Of a DNA stretch of 39,303 nt, positions 12,001-17,232 are shown piece after piece. Position numbers and translations under genes: made by a program. The DNA comes from Verrucomicrobiota bacterium. GTDB taxonomy: Bacteria > Verrucomicrobiota > Verrucomicrobiia > Opitutales > UBA953. The stretch lies in assembly GCA_026397965.1 (NCBI GenBank), contig JAPLTU010000071.1, positions 1 to 39,303 on the forward strand. The letters are read 5' to 3'. Every line of letters begins with the position of its first letter. Position 1 is the stretch's first letter. The notes beneath the pieces are model-generated. The model had not been told where the DNA came from and did no database searches. It saw only the letters and a list, made by a program, of their open reading frames with translations.

Positions 12001-12985
12001 TAATATTGCCGGAGTGCCATTTGTTAACCGTCGTGGCGCTCGTGATCGAAAATATCCCACCGTTGACCGTTAAGGTCCCCGTTCCCGACGACGCTGTCGT
12101 GGTCATGAGCAAAGTACCGTTGCCGGTCTTGGTCAGATTTCCTGTCGCCACGATGCCGCCGGATAAGGTTAAGGTCGCACCGGTTCCGATATTGATCGTC
12201 GCACCTGCCGCACTAACCGTAAGCGGCACACTTAAAGTCGCGGCCAGATTCGGATCCAGGATTAAAGCACCCGTCCCGCCGACACCGGTGCCGGCAATCG
12301 TGACATATTCCGAACTCGTGCCGCCGATGCTAAGGCGCAAGGCGCCACCGGTATTGACATTCGTGCCATCAGCAGCGCCACCCGCCCAGCCTAAGGCAAG
12401 CAAGCTCATCGTGCGTACGACCCCGCTGCTGATATCGACGATGCCGTTATAATTACTTCCGCTGGCGGTCGCCCCTAACAGCAGGGTGCCGGCGCTGGCG
12501 CCACCATTGAAGGTGAAACCGTTCGACCCGCCTAAGAATGCCGCGATGGTCGCCTGGGAAACTCCTGTGCCCAGAGTGATGCTCGGGGAAGTAGTGCTTA
12601 AAATCAGCGCGTGACTATTATCGCCGGCGAGCACGAAGCCCGAGGTGTTGAATGTCAGACCGCGGACAAAGATACCGACCGAACCACCCACCGTCACCGT
12701 CCCAGCAGTTCCGGTGAAAATCACCGAATCGGCAGAGATCGATTGATTAGGCCAAACCACATCCGACGCCGAAACGCCATCCCACCATTTCGCTGTGCTA
12801 TCATCCCACACAGCTGAGCCGCCCAGACCGGCGCCAGTACCTGAATTATTACCCGCTGCGAGGCCGTCGGCATCCCAATAGTAATTTGCCGCCTTGGAAA
12901 TCTTCGGCACCGCCAAAGACAAAAGGACCGATGCGGCCATCAGCGCGGCGCGAGAAAATAAGGGGCGTGTCTTGGGAAATTTCAT
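1..12985 (-). CDS. Giant secreted autotransporter-associated beta-strand repeat protein (3' end outside window)
   Basis: The reverse frame starting at ATG 12985 stays open to base 2, giving 4,328 codons. I checked the in-frame triplets of every 60-base row for TTA, CTA and TCA and found none. The N-terminus is a signal peptide (basic start, hydrophobic core about residues 13-26, likely cleavage after SKA at residue 32) followed by NYYWDADG. The rest is low-complexity Gly/Thr/Ser/Ala/Asn-rich sequence made of recurring units such as GTLVLTG, NTFTG, TVVINAGT and LTLGG, typical of ABS repeats (PF12951/TIGR02601). Trp-rich openers near residues 34, 1735, 2735, 3640 and 4302 suggest several passenger modules in series. 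I saw no Cys in the parts I translated. No beta-barrel or PEP-CTERM anchor is visible, as the C-terminus lies beyond the edge. The likely role is a cell-surface or exported adhesin or structural fibre. The start is the first in-frame ATG before the signal peptide; no good ribosome binding site is seen. Confidence 0.9.
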   Translation of the reverse strand, partial: MKFPKTRPLFSRAALMAASVLLSLAVPKISKAANYYWDADGLAAGNNSGTGAGLGGSAVWDDSTAKWWDGVSASDVVWPNQSISADSVIFTGTAGTVTVGGSVGIFVRGLTFNTSGFVLAGDNSHALILSTTSPSITLGTGVSQATIAAFLGGSNGFTFNGGASAGTLLLGATASGSNYNGIVDISSGVVRTMSLLALGWAGGAADGTNVNTGGALRLSIGGTSSEYVTIAGTGVGGTGALILDPNLAATLSVPLTVSAAGATINIGTGATLTLSGGIVATGNLTKTGNGTLLMTTTASSGTGTLTVNGGIFSITSATTVNKWHSGNITVNNGGTFRLTAAGTDSIPVSGTNSATVSPTLTINAGGGLDWQQTGAETLTSISLSGTGLSNTGALLTSAATAGGAITASSGINLAAAATIGAYTGGSLKFVTGITTGGFTLTKAGAGSLIYTANSGTPWGVDALVLKTGSLVLLPGTASAATYTGANAAVGTTFTYAGGNTLTLTKNTTSTLLYTIGNAGASLNSVLVRGASSRGTLVLAPTALANLGVAATFENFVVQGNSTAANKNSAATAAGIYDASVVATGTGAFNATFPGQVGTFVQYQASNCFGAATYTTAVNNAVIAATTISDVAASLSLATGSNPYALRVGGLTATATSPTGNTTLSNATVAALSSTVGLQVGSLVTGSAFPATTSYYVTAIDSVAGTVTLSTGVGVLALTGTTLNFTPPTVVTNSGTTTINGVTSGVNNSGLGGLILNTTTGYAIVTGGTLAFGASEGLIFTPNTFGLGQITSAITGSAGVTKFGVGTLVLDGINTFTGGLQLNQGTLNINSATALGAAASVFTIKPGTTFNNTTTGALTLTNNNPIGWEGDFTFTGTQSLNLGAGAVTLTENGVATVTANTLTFGGAITGSGSITKLGAGTLVLGGSNSGLIGGVTLSAGVLQINHANALGATAGAFTVTAASTIGNSSGTAITNAGNNPINIQGTTALTLTGSLANDLNLGSGVVTLGGGVLTISTAGAVLTLGGNIGDNGANIGFTKSGAGTLVLTGTGNTFTGPLTVTAGALSFASLADGVRYGGGIGNLAFSNTASLITYTGSGLTLVNRQLSLYNQGSLTNATTSNTQYLSSSGTGPLIFANTSIIPQQVAVLNLRYVNLGGTNTGSNTIAGIFANQDAASSTTSAFGIIKSGTGTWVLTNNNTYTGTTTVIGGVLHLDASSSPVPTSGVVAAGSNLSLGGGTLKITGAATNTTQTFATTTLGSAQRWSTTGTMYTEANTQSTLEVVAGAGTLTVNTGAITRKASSVLNIIISGSPVINLTSGLSTSNGLIASTNPLAAFVTLNSTDWATLSGTNPVAATYTNDVFTTSGNNINVTTSATWAGTKLNSLRFNTGTPATLTLTGANVLTSGGILIGSGASTVDIGGAGGGTLAGTLFSGVGPATYTTGELNIINFGGVATINAKVINNPSAASYLTATTDGARSGATLSIFGTGTVLLNTTNNAYTGGTNISGTATLKMGQNNALPFYPIGYSATIISTGAKLDLNGTTQVLNGLAGFGKVDNTSASAVNLFIGGPGTSATGDTSIFNGVIQNTGGGAISIVKFGKGRVSFFDKQLFTGSTTINEGNLRLWFSDSGVPNGLTANILPVNALTIGSATLTLDGSTSYNVQNFTSLTLAGAANVITTGTTPYAQITLGAITRPAGTGLAVYLGTSPNALGFTSTTTANTGTSILGGWAVSGATTATTWAVSGGNGTTAGAITGLSTYLTAVAASASYAATSNVDVTGTVTLDGAVNINSLRFNTSGASTLTLTGSNTITTGGILVTATVGSNNQTLAGGTLIPGAGTELIINNFNTNTNKTLTISSIIANNGGTPTNITINGTGTVALSGVNTFTGTVVINAGTYQVGANTTTATSAGSPTGYTLNGGTFNWLIDANLPATSVLSLGPAGGTFFVTASLGSTRTLFQTTTVPMLGVGPRTMTFAGGTGSRIASFSAILGNPTGGLTSVAISSASDTAIHRFTAAQTYTGLTLITRGILDVNQVANTIAGGFTSSATTGNIIFAATGTNRAILSLGPTSGDFTRSLGYGDGQVHWEGNGGFSNNTGGSNAAVTATQNVNLGGAASQLTWGAGGFVPTGYLLQFGHAGSTGNTVSVQGAINFQNAIQLGTSSRTLDVASVDVAPAIYQAELSGVLSTLTGGGLTKSGVGTLLVTNAGNAAASAGATVTLTQGGLVFGSAAAILGSGANLTLSSNLVTNASIGLTGDTNPISTLGSRIANPSTSTTAFLLGADSSATLDFTNFPNMRLAAFQYTPGTTPSGVSNATTFTGTIIPANSTYQLGGRHATVSLATGITTSTLVLGSKNILTSSNAANFTFGQTTLADSNDYTGGTVINGNAIAAVRLGVGSNAAFGTGTISIQGTQGTHLGTINGDHFLSNNISFDGASTGAFEFAADPGTGGMLSNPNQGTLSYLGTVDFGGRTNPTITGRPRGGLFLGDMKNATGLNYTQGSGGYMSLLSTSTNGGVAKSFAGTLTIANDTILVIDSPSSLGSATVLNINSTNYSTLQLQGAGTITLSGSLALSSVAAGAFMVNTPSGATLTIPGSITVLTTGIFYKTGLGTLVLSGNATGGVSTGGLQVRAGTLRLDAATKGSSVWTAGQGLTLGVASGTFGNGGTLEITGTSAQTFGAVTVNAKANTIRLTGAMALTLGAITRTTGSTLNLSVASGGTVVSATAALQSLVNGATTWNGDDWAAASGSAITRFTAYDALTGTLSAPTITTGASITTTKNYIISSATTNNVGLATAGTLLLPVYINTIKYNDTLDRTLNIGSAGFLRLGTVAATGGVTAAGGILVASGSGVLTIGVSGSAGTIMAGGTTTSSGLGDLVFINNSTSNITVNSVISYNGATTAVTHVVYNGMSTGKLILNGANTFNGTIFINSGTLEVPTVNLGTVAGPLGMSTAAVGNILLNGGTFRANLAANGATDHGFTINAPSTIEVVANTLTLTTTLNGVASVNQQTGVLNAGILKKTGAGTLELKDLTTNANNANLSIEVVAGTLLLNKVSTSTISAIDLIGAAGLIIDGASSGAAPTVKLSGSGGNQISDSSSVVVNSGTVSGVFDLNGLSETIDGLAGGGSVTNTLGSTTSTLSLGGNNSAGLSAYTLAASAAGVNSTGLNSFSGALSDGAGTLALTKVGSGTQILSGTNTYSGLTTISAGTLQMGADNVLPSGAGKLAITIIGTNKGSIGVVSTSNGSDRLFAPGTLDLGGYNLTLNGLNSTTGGFVTSNPTLAYNGSAWAIAAGRQSAKNLTLGAGDASASFNGVIRDGYTVAPGVTSTAYVGVINLIKTGTGTQTLSGANAFSGSTSVQAGTLALAGADNRLSTSATVTLGNGSDSGLLQLGNSSAAISQQIAGLAVSGSGANNAVVGGYASGNSTLILNLTGSSAYAGGLGGAGTNQNNLNFTLQGGGSLTLSGANNTLTGTTTVKASSTLILANSYASSPIILGGTSTGTLVSNQTISGLVTVNAFGVIAPGATVANDLATITLAGGLTMNTGGTLSLQVGTTGGSAPQQNDVILVSGGTLTFNGGKISLIELAGPNGVTLGTYDLINYTGASLAGSGISNLSLSSSVIGVNNYYVTLQNDSVNHLIQLVVDNARFWSGATNSIWNTSVANWSPANFFVTGDKVLFRDTFPTSSGAPSVVNSTVQLDAIVTPAAVTFSNSLVNYVLQGSGAIDGSTGLTKGGTGGLTIKNANTFSGNTVISEAGYIEMQNAAALGTTAGSITVNDTATLRLSGGISVGAKALTLIGAGNASGGALRNISGNNSYAGAISLGGSVRINSDADTLTLSGALNNGSSTLTFGGAGNVTVSGIIGSGSGSLVVDGTGVVTLSNTANTYTGQTFIKNGTLSVSNIGSVSVAGGLGTPTTTGNGTIAIGDVANTGTLKWTGSSNETSDRVIDLTGTTGGATIDASGSGVLTLSSAVTATGAGAKSLTLTGTGGTTGSPNVISSGISDGPSAVISLIKTGTGVWRLDAASSYTGTTTIQNGTLLLGSVSQSFSALTLGGLSGGAATLALGSSGTATLTGDLTFSAANNPSGATISGSGASTLDLNAATRTFVVGSSSSANGADLTISAVIADPLTGGALTKTGAGSLVLTGANTYVGTTSVDGGTLSVSPQAISNSLTINVGTNSTAGALNFYADGAVGTVNLANGANLNIGGASAAGGLGFNLSGSNADSVVFSGTGILTVGATGGLINARALTSLTPGSFTLIDTTNASSATITGFTLGVLSGGYSYALDIATGGQLKLTVGTAAAGPYYWTGARSTTSWAPLVDNLGATTSNWA

Positions 12986-13417
12986 CGGGTATAAACAAGA
13001 AAGACATTTTCATGCCTTTCTGTTTTGGGGGTACTAAGACTCTGGGGCTTTTCCTCTATTTTGACAACCGATTAACGGCAAAATGACTGATTGTGAGTAA
13101 AAATTGGGACCCAGGCTGAATACATCCCCTCAGATCCATCCACCCATCAATTCGCGCTTATTGAATGATAACAATCAAATTGCTCATTTTATTGACTAAA
13201 CAAAATCATAAAAGTCGGCTTTGCCTCCTTTTGCCGAAACCGATTCGACCGTTTATAATATAAAAGGCAAGGAGTCTGATTAAAAATGAGCAACCCACCT
13301 GTGCATCCGGGCGGATGATGTTTTCCTTTTTAAAAACACCGGTGACCCAAGAACGCGAAATTGACGCGACACCTGAGATTAAAGTTTTCGCGGCTGAGGT
13401 AAGACGCCGACGAATCC
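12986..13417. other. 432-bp gap between the permease gene and the giant gene
   Basis: This AT-rich stretch separates two minus-strand genes and should hold the promoter and leader of the giant gene. On the minus strand it contains the AT-rich run TTTTATATTATAAA (13251-13264) and a TTGTCA hexamer (13060-13065), but no convincingly spaced -35/-10 pair. A small palindrome, CATCCG-GG-CGGATG, lies at about 13304-13317 and could end permease transcription. No gene is supported here. Confidence 0.4.
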
Positions 13418-14755
13418 CTATCCGATAAATTTTAAAAAGCGCTCGGCCAACATCGCCATACCGAGGCCAGAGATACCGATTAAAGTTTCGGTAATCGTCC
13501 ACGTACGCAACGTCTGCCCGACGGAGAGCCCCAGGCATTCTTTCACCATCCAGAAACCGCTGTCATTCAGGTGCGAAAGAAAGAGCGAACCGCAACCGAT
13601 GGAGATGACCATGAGCTCCGGACTGGTGCCCGGATGAGCAGCCAGAACCGGCGCAATGAAGCCCGAAGCCACCGTGATCGCGACCGTCGCGGAACCCGTC
13701 GCGACGCGAATAAAGGCGGAGACCAGCCAGCCGTAGACCAACAACGGCAGGCCCGCGGAAGCCGCGATGGCCGCTAATTGCTGATCGACGCCGGCCGTGC
13801 GCATCACGAGCGCGAAGCCACCCCCGGCGCCGACCAGGATGAGCGTCATCCCGATACCCGACACGCTTTGTTCGGAGAATTTTAGCAGCTCCGAAGCTGA
13901 ACGCCCGCAACGTTTGCCGAAGGCCCACATCGCGAAAAGTACCGATAAAAGCAGGGCGATGACGGGGTTGCCCACGAACATCCCCACCCTTCCCCAGAGC
14001 ATTTCCTTGGCTTGAAGTAATTCGACCAACGTCCCCGTCAAAAGTAATAATACCGGCAACAACACGGTGAAAAGCGTCAGGCCAAAAGTCGGGAGCGTCT
14101 GCCCGGCGTTGACGGAAGGCGTGAACTCCGGCGTCGCCACTTGCACGCGTTTCACGGCCAGCTTGGCGAAGAACGGACCGGCAATCGCGGCGACCGGAAT
14201 CCCCAGGACGAAAGCCCAGAGGATGACCTTACCCATATTGGCATGGAGCGCATCGATCGCGATGACCGGCCCCGGATGCGGCGGCATCAAGCCATGCATC
14301 ACGGATAAGAAAGATAAGAGCGGCAAGACGAGACGCAGAAACGGTTGCCCGGTTTCTTTGGCGAGCGTGATGACGATCGGCAAGATCAGCAATAGACCGA
14401 CAGCGAACCAAGTCGTCATCCCCACGCAAAGCGCGAGCAGAATGATGCAGAGGCCGATGCGCGAGGGGCCGAGCGTCCGGATGAACTGTTTCGCCAAGAC
14501 TCCCGCACCGCCTGATTCCGCGAGCAATTTTCCAAAAATCACGCCCAGCACGATGATCGAGCCCGTGCTGGCGAGCGTATTCCCGAAGCCCGTCTGGAAG
14601 GCCTTTAACACTTCGACCATCGTCAGCGTGCCCTGCCCGACGACCACCATTGCGCCCAAGCTGAGCGAACTGATGAGCAAGGCGATGAAGGGGTTAAACT
14701 TCAGCCAGGTCACCAACAGGACCAGGACGGCAATGGCAAGAAGAGCGAAGAGCAC
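13418..14755 (-). CDS. GntP-family gluconate/sugar-acid:H+ symporter
   Basis: The product has 445 residues, matching the usual 440-450 of GntP permeases. It is almost wholly hydrophobic, with about 12 predicted membrane segments. Family-like stretches include LKFNPFIALLISSL near the N-terminus, MPPHPGP about mid-protein, and an Asn-Asp-Ser-Gly-Phe-Trp region near the C-terminus (SHLNDSGFWMV), which is well conserved in GntP transporters. I place the start at GTG 14755, four bases after the SDR stop. The longer open frame up to 14899 only reads the SDR gene out of frame. GntP proteins import gluconate or related acids with protons across the inner membrane. The preceding SDR and zinc dehydrogenase genes support a sugar-acid substrate, as in the idonate/gluconate (idn/gnt) systems. 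The exact substrate cannot be told from sequence. Confidence 0.85.
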   Translation of the reverse strand: MLFALLAIAVLVLLVTWLKFNPFIALLISSLSLGAMVVVGQGTLTMVEVLKAFQTGFGNTLASTGSIIVLGVIFGKLLAESGGAGVLAKQFIRTLGPSRIGLCIILLALCVGMTTWFAVGLLLILPIVITLAKETGQPFLRLVLPLLSFLSVMHGLMPPHPGPVIAIDALHANMGKVILWAFVLGIPVAAIAGPFFAKLAVKRVQVATPEFTPSVNAGQTLPTFGLTLFTVLLPVLLLLTGTLVELLQAKEMLWGRVGMFVGNPVIALLLSVLFAMWAFGKRCGRSASELLKFSEQSVSGIGMTLILVGAGGGFALVMRTAGVDQQLAAIAASAGLPLLVYGWLVSAFIRVATGSATVAITVASGFIAPVLAAHPGTSPELMVISIGCGSLFLSHLNDSGFWMVKECLGLSVGQTLRTWTITETLIGISGLGMAMLAERFLKFIG

Positions 14756-14759
14756 GGAA

Positions 14760-15551
14760 TCAGGGTTTCGGCGGGGCGACCGTAGCACGAGTAGCACCCG
14801 TGCTGATGCCCCCGTCAACCAACAAGGTCTGCCCCGTAACGTAACGACTCTCTTCTGAAGCCAGGAAAACCACCGGGCCGGCGAGGTCATCCGGCGCACC
14901 CGGACGTTTCAAGGGAATGCGGTCGCAGAGGTATTCCACCCATTCACGATTTTCGTAGAGCAACGCATTCTGGGCGGTCTTAAACCAACCCGGTGCGAGA
15001 CAGTTGACGGTGACGCCATGGCGACCCCAATCATCCGCCAGACTCATCGTGAGCTGCTTCACGCCTCCGCGACTGGCGCCATAGGGCGCGAGACCCGCAT
15101 AGCCGGAGACGCAAGTCACTGAACCGATGTTGATGATCCGGCCGTAGCCGCGCGCGATCATCCCCGGAGCGACCGCCTGCGCCGTGAAGAAGGTGCCACG
15201 TAAATTAGTATCAAGGACCAGGTTCCAATCTTCCCACGTCACTTCGAGCGCGGGCTTCCGGGCGTTGCAGCCGGCGTTATTAACTAAAATATCAATACGC
15301 CCCAGCTGCTTTTCCACCGCAGCCACGGCGGCCTTGATGCTATCGTGGTCGCGGACGTCGAGGTCGACCCCGCAAGTCCGACGGCCCAGAGCCTCGATTT
15401 CTTTGCGGAACGCGCCCAACTTAGAAGCGTCGCGACTCGACATCGCGATATCGGCGCCTGCCTGGGCAAGCGCGCGCGCGAAATACTGCCCGAGGCCACG
15501 GCTCGTCCCGGTGATAAAGGCGACCTTTCCGGTGAGATCAAAGAATGACAT
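14760..15551 (-). CDS. SDR-family oxidoreductase, gluconate 5-dehydrogenase-like, catalytic Lys replaced by Arg
   Basis: This 263-residue classical short-chain dehydrogenase has the cofactor motif TGTSRGLG (residues 14-21), NNAG (91-94), Asn116, Ser144 and Tyr157. The Tyr is followed by G-A-S-R, so the catalytic Lys of YxxxK is Arg161 (codon CGC). The overall pattern (GKVAFITG start, SRYVTGQTLLVDGG end) resembles gluconate 5-dehydrogenase and 2-deoxy-D-gluconate dehydrogenase. It would interconvert a keto-sugar acid and its alcohol with NAD(P)H in the cytoplasm. The gene starts 9 bases after the zinc dehydrogenase stop and ends 4 bases before the permease GTG, so the three are probably one operon. 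Whether the Arg variant is fully active is unknown. Confidence 0.88.
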   Translation of the reverse strand: MSFFDLTGKVAFITGTSRGLGQYFARALAQAGADIAMSSRDASKLGAFRKEIEALGRRTCGVDLDVRDHDSIKAAVAAVEKQLGRIDILVNNAGCNARKPALEVTWEDWNLVLDTNLRGTFFTAQAVAPGMIARGYGRIINIGSVTCVSGYAGLAPYGASRGGVKQLTMSLADDWGRHGVTVNCLAPGWFKTAQNALLYENREWVEYLCDRIPLKRPGAPDDLAGPVVFLASEESRYVTGQTLLVDGGISTGATRATVAPPKP

Positions 15552-15560
15552 GGCGAGAGA

Positions 15561-16601
15561 TTAGACGGCGGGGGCGAGAATGACTTTCATCACGCCAGGC
15601 GCACCGGCATGCAGTTTTTCGAACCAAGCGGCACCCTCGGACAGAGGGACGACGGCCGAGATGATCTTATCGACCTTGATCTGACCCGAGGCGAGCAACT
15701 CGATGCAGCGCGGGATTTCGCCGGCCGAGGCGCAGGATCCTTGGAGACGCAGCTGTCGAGTCACGACGATCTGCAGAGGCAGTTCCGTCTTCGGCGTAAG
15801 ATTGCCAACGAGCGTCACCGTACCGCCTTTGCGCACGGCGTTGATCGCGGAGAGCACGGTGGCATTGAGACCGACGCATTCGAAGGCCGCATCCGCGCCC
15901 TGACCCTTGGTCAGCGATTTAACGAACTCGGTGAGATCTCCTCCGGTCTTGGGATTGAAGCTGTGGGTGGCGCCGAGTTCCTGGGCGACGGCCAAACGCG
16001 AGTCTTCCGTATCGACCGCGATGACCTGCGCGAAGCCCGCGATTTTGGCAGCCTGTAACGTCAGCAAACCAATCATCCCCGTGCCGACGACGATGGCGGT
16101 ATCCCCTGGAGCACACGGCGTAAGGCGAACGGCATGAACGCCCACCGAGACGGCTTCGATCATCGCCGCTTCGTTAAACCCGAGATTTGCTGGGAGCTTA
16201 TGCAGGATGCGCGCTGGCACCGTGACGAATTCGGCGAAGGCTCCATGGCGACGATAATCGCCGCAAGAAACGCCGAGTACCTGACGGTTATCGCAAAGAT
16301 TGACGTCGCCGCGCTGACAATGGACGCATTCGCCGCAGAACACCGTCGAATCGAAAGTCACGCGATCACCAAGCGCGAAGCCCTTCACTTGAACGCCGAC
16401 GCCCGTGATGACGCCCGCGGCTTCATGGCCCATCACCAGGGGGGGGATACGGCGTCCGGTGGAACCGTCGAACCCGTGGATATCAGAGCCGCAGATGCCA
16501 CAGGCACGGACTTGAATCAAAACATCCTCGGGCCCGCAAAGCGGATTGGGCACGTCCACATAGGACATCTTTTTGTATTCGGTCAGCAGGAGGGCTTTCA
16601 C
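15561..16601 (-). CDS. Zinc-dependent medium-chain alcohol/sorbitol-type dehydrogenase
   Basis: Starting at GTG 16601, the product has 346 residues and begins MKALLLTEYKK, a typical MDR start. Catalytic zinc ligands are Cys37 (ACGICGSD) and His59-Glu60 (MGHEAAG). The structural zinc lobe is Cys89, Cys92, Cys95 and Cys103. A GTGMIG Rossmann motif binds NAD(P). The family includes L-idonate 5-dehydrogenase, threonine dehydrogenase and galactitol-1-phosphate dehydrogenase. Next to an SDR and a GntP permease, an idonate-type sugar-acid oxidation is the best guess. The reading frame extends 44 codons further upstream to 16733, but that part translates REP repeat DNA, so I reject it. It is the first gene of the three-gene minus-strand operon. 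Confidence 0.87.
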   Translation of the reverse strand: MKALLLTEYKKMSYVDVPNPLCGPEDVLIQVRACGICGSDIHGFDGSTGRRIPPLVMGHEAAGVITGVGVQVKGFALGDRVTFDSTVFCGECVHCQRGDVNLCDNRQVLGVSCGDYRRHGAFAEFVTVPARILHKLPANLGFNEAAMIEAVSVGVHAVRLTPCAPGDTAIVVGTGMIGLLTLQAAKIAGFAQVIAVDTEDSRLAVAQELGATHSFNPKTGGDLTEFVKSLTKGQGADAAFECVGLNATVLSAINAVRKGGTVTLVGNLTPKTELPLQIVVTRQLRLQGSCASAGEIPRCIELLASGQIKVDKIISAVVPLSEGAAWFEKLHAGAPGVMKVILAPAV

Positions 16602-16641
16602 GGAGGAAAGGAAGGCGGGTTTTGGGGAGAGGGCAAGACTT

Positions 16642-16697
16642 GGTAGGGTTGAGCGCCCTCGCTCAACCGCGGCTGACCAAGGGTGGTCAGCCCTACC
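16642..16697. repeat. REPIN: two REP hairpins in inverted orientation
   Basis: The plus copy (16642-16668) has head GGTAGGG and stem GTTGAGCG/CGCTCAAC with loop CCCT. Two bases later a minus copy (16671-16697) has stem GCTGACCA/TGGTCAGC and ends in CCCTACC. The pair lies just upstream of the zinc dehydrogenase start. Confidence 0.8.
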
Positions 16698-16708
16698 TAG
16701 GTGCATCG

Positions 16709-17157
16709 GGTAGGGTTGACCACCCTTGGTCAACCGTCGGAACTCCCTGGGTATTCGACCGAATCGAAGTTTACCTCGAAACCCAGTTAAATGCCGCCGA
16801 TGGAAAACCTACCGCAAAGAAAGCATCTACCTCACTCACTTCCGCAGTGGGAAATTAAACCTATACAGTATGACAGTAATGCCGGACCATCTTCACCTGA
16901 TTGCTCGATGGAATCACGGACTAAGCCTTGGAAGAACAATCCAGTCATTCAAGGGCATCATTGCCAAACGACATGCCATTGAATGGCAGCAAGGCTTTTT
17001 CGACCACCGAATTCGGTCCTCCGGCGAACTTCGCGCCAAAACCGCCTATGTCCGGGCCAACCCGATAAGGGCCGGGCTTGTGAAAACAGAAGCTGATTGG
17101 CCCTTTGCTTACCTTTGTGGCGATGACAACGGCTGACCAAGGGTGGTCAGCCCTACC
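16709..17157 (+). mobile_element. RAYT unit: transposase gene bounded by inverted REPs
   Basis: The left boundary is a plus REP at 16709-16735 (head GGTAGGG, stem GTTGACCA/TGGTCAAC, loop CCCT). The right boundary is a minus REP at 17131-17157 of the same subtype (stem GCTGACCA/TGGTCAGC, ending CCCTACC). The 449-bp unit has the same outward geometry as the shorter non-coding REP pairs elsewhere in the window, with the transposase gene in place of the spacer. No target-site duplication was identified. Confidence 0.65.
16726..17136 (+). CDS. REP-associated tyrosine (Y1, IS200-like) transposase, short form
   Basis: The 136-residue product contains the HUH motif in VMPDHLHLI (His55 and His57), then SFKGIIAKRH, the family block WQQGFFDHRIRS, and YVRANPIRAGLV with a probable nucleophile Tyr108. 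These are hallmarks of TnpA_REP/RAYT single-strand transposases, which recognise GTAG-headed REP hairpins. The usual first beta strand before the HUH motif is not recognisable, so the N-terminus is shorter or remodelled relative to typical RAYTs of about 150-200 residues. The only upstream start is TTG 16726, inside the left REP; the next is ATG 16870 in YSMTVM, too late to keep the fold. The stop (17134-17136) is inside the right REP. It may be a domesticated or partly decayed enzyme. Confidence 0.7.
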   Translation: MVNRRNSLGIRPNRSLPRNPVKCRRWKTYRKESIYLTHFRSGKLNLYSMTVMPDHLHLIARWNHGLSLGRTIQSFKGIIAKRHAIEWQQGFFDHRIRSSGELRAKTAYVRANPIRAGLVKTEADWPFAYLCGDDNG

Positions 17158-17211
17158 TCGACCGCGGTTGGCTGAATCGGGCAAACCTTCAAGAATTAAA
17201 TCCCTGCCCTT

Positions 17212-17232
17212 CCGGCGGCCTTCAGCCGCCGG
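17212..17232 (-). terminator. Hairpin directly after the gluconolactonase stop
   Basis: A perfect 8-bp stem CCGGCGGC/GCCGCCGG with loop CTTCA touches the stop codon (17233-17235). There is no clear T-run in the minus direction, so it may be a terminator or an mRNA-end stabiliser. Confidence 0.45.

Noticed and set aside
11730-12452. Plus-strand open frame of 240 codons (and many shorter ones across 1-12900)
   Set aside because: They are Pro/Val/Ala-rich antisense readings of the giant ABS-repeat gene; the minus frame is open throughout and gives a coherent family sequence with a signal peptide.
13161-13195. Fur-box-like AT-rich dyad (TGATAACAATCA) upstream of the giant gene
   Set aside because: Only a partial match to the Fur consensus and no iron-related gene nearby; not enough to call an operator.
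13175-13235. Tiny leader ORF (AAGGAGG then ATG and six codons, minus strand) before the giant gene
   Set aside because: Spacing of 14 bases from the AAGGAGG is long and six codons carry no evidence; likely chance.
16602-16733. N-terminal extension of the zinc dehydrogenase
   Set aside because: The extra 44 codons translate REP hairpins; the family N-terminus begins exactly at GTG 16601.
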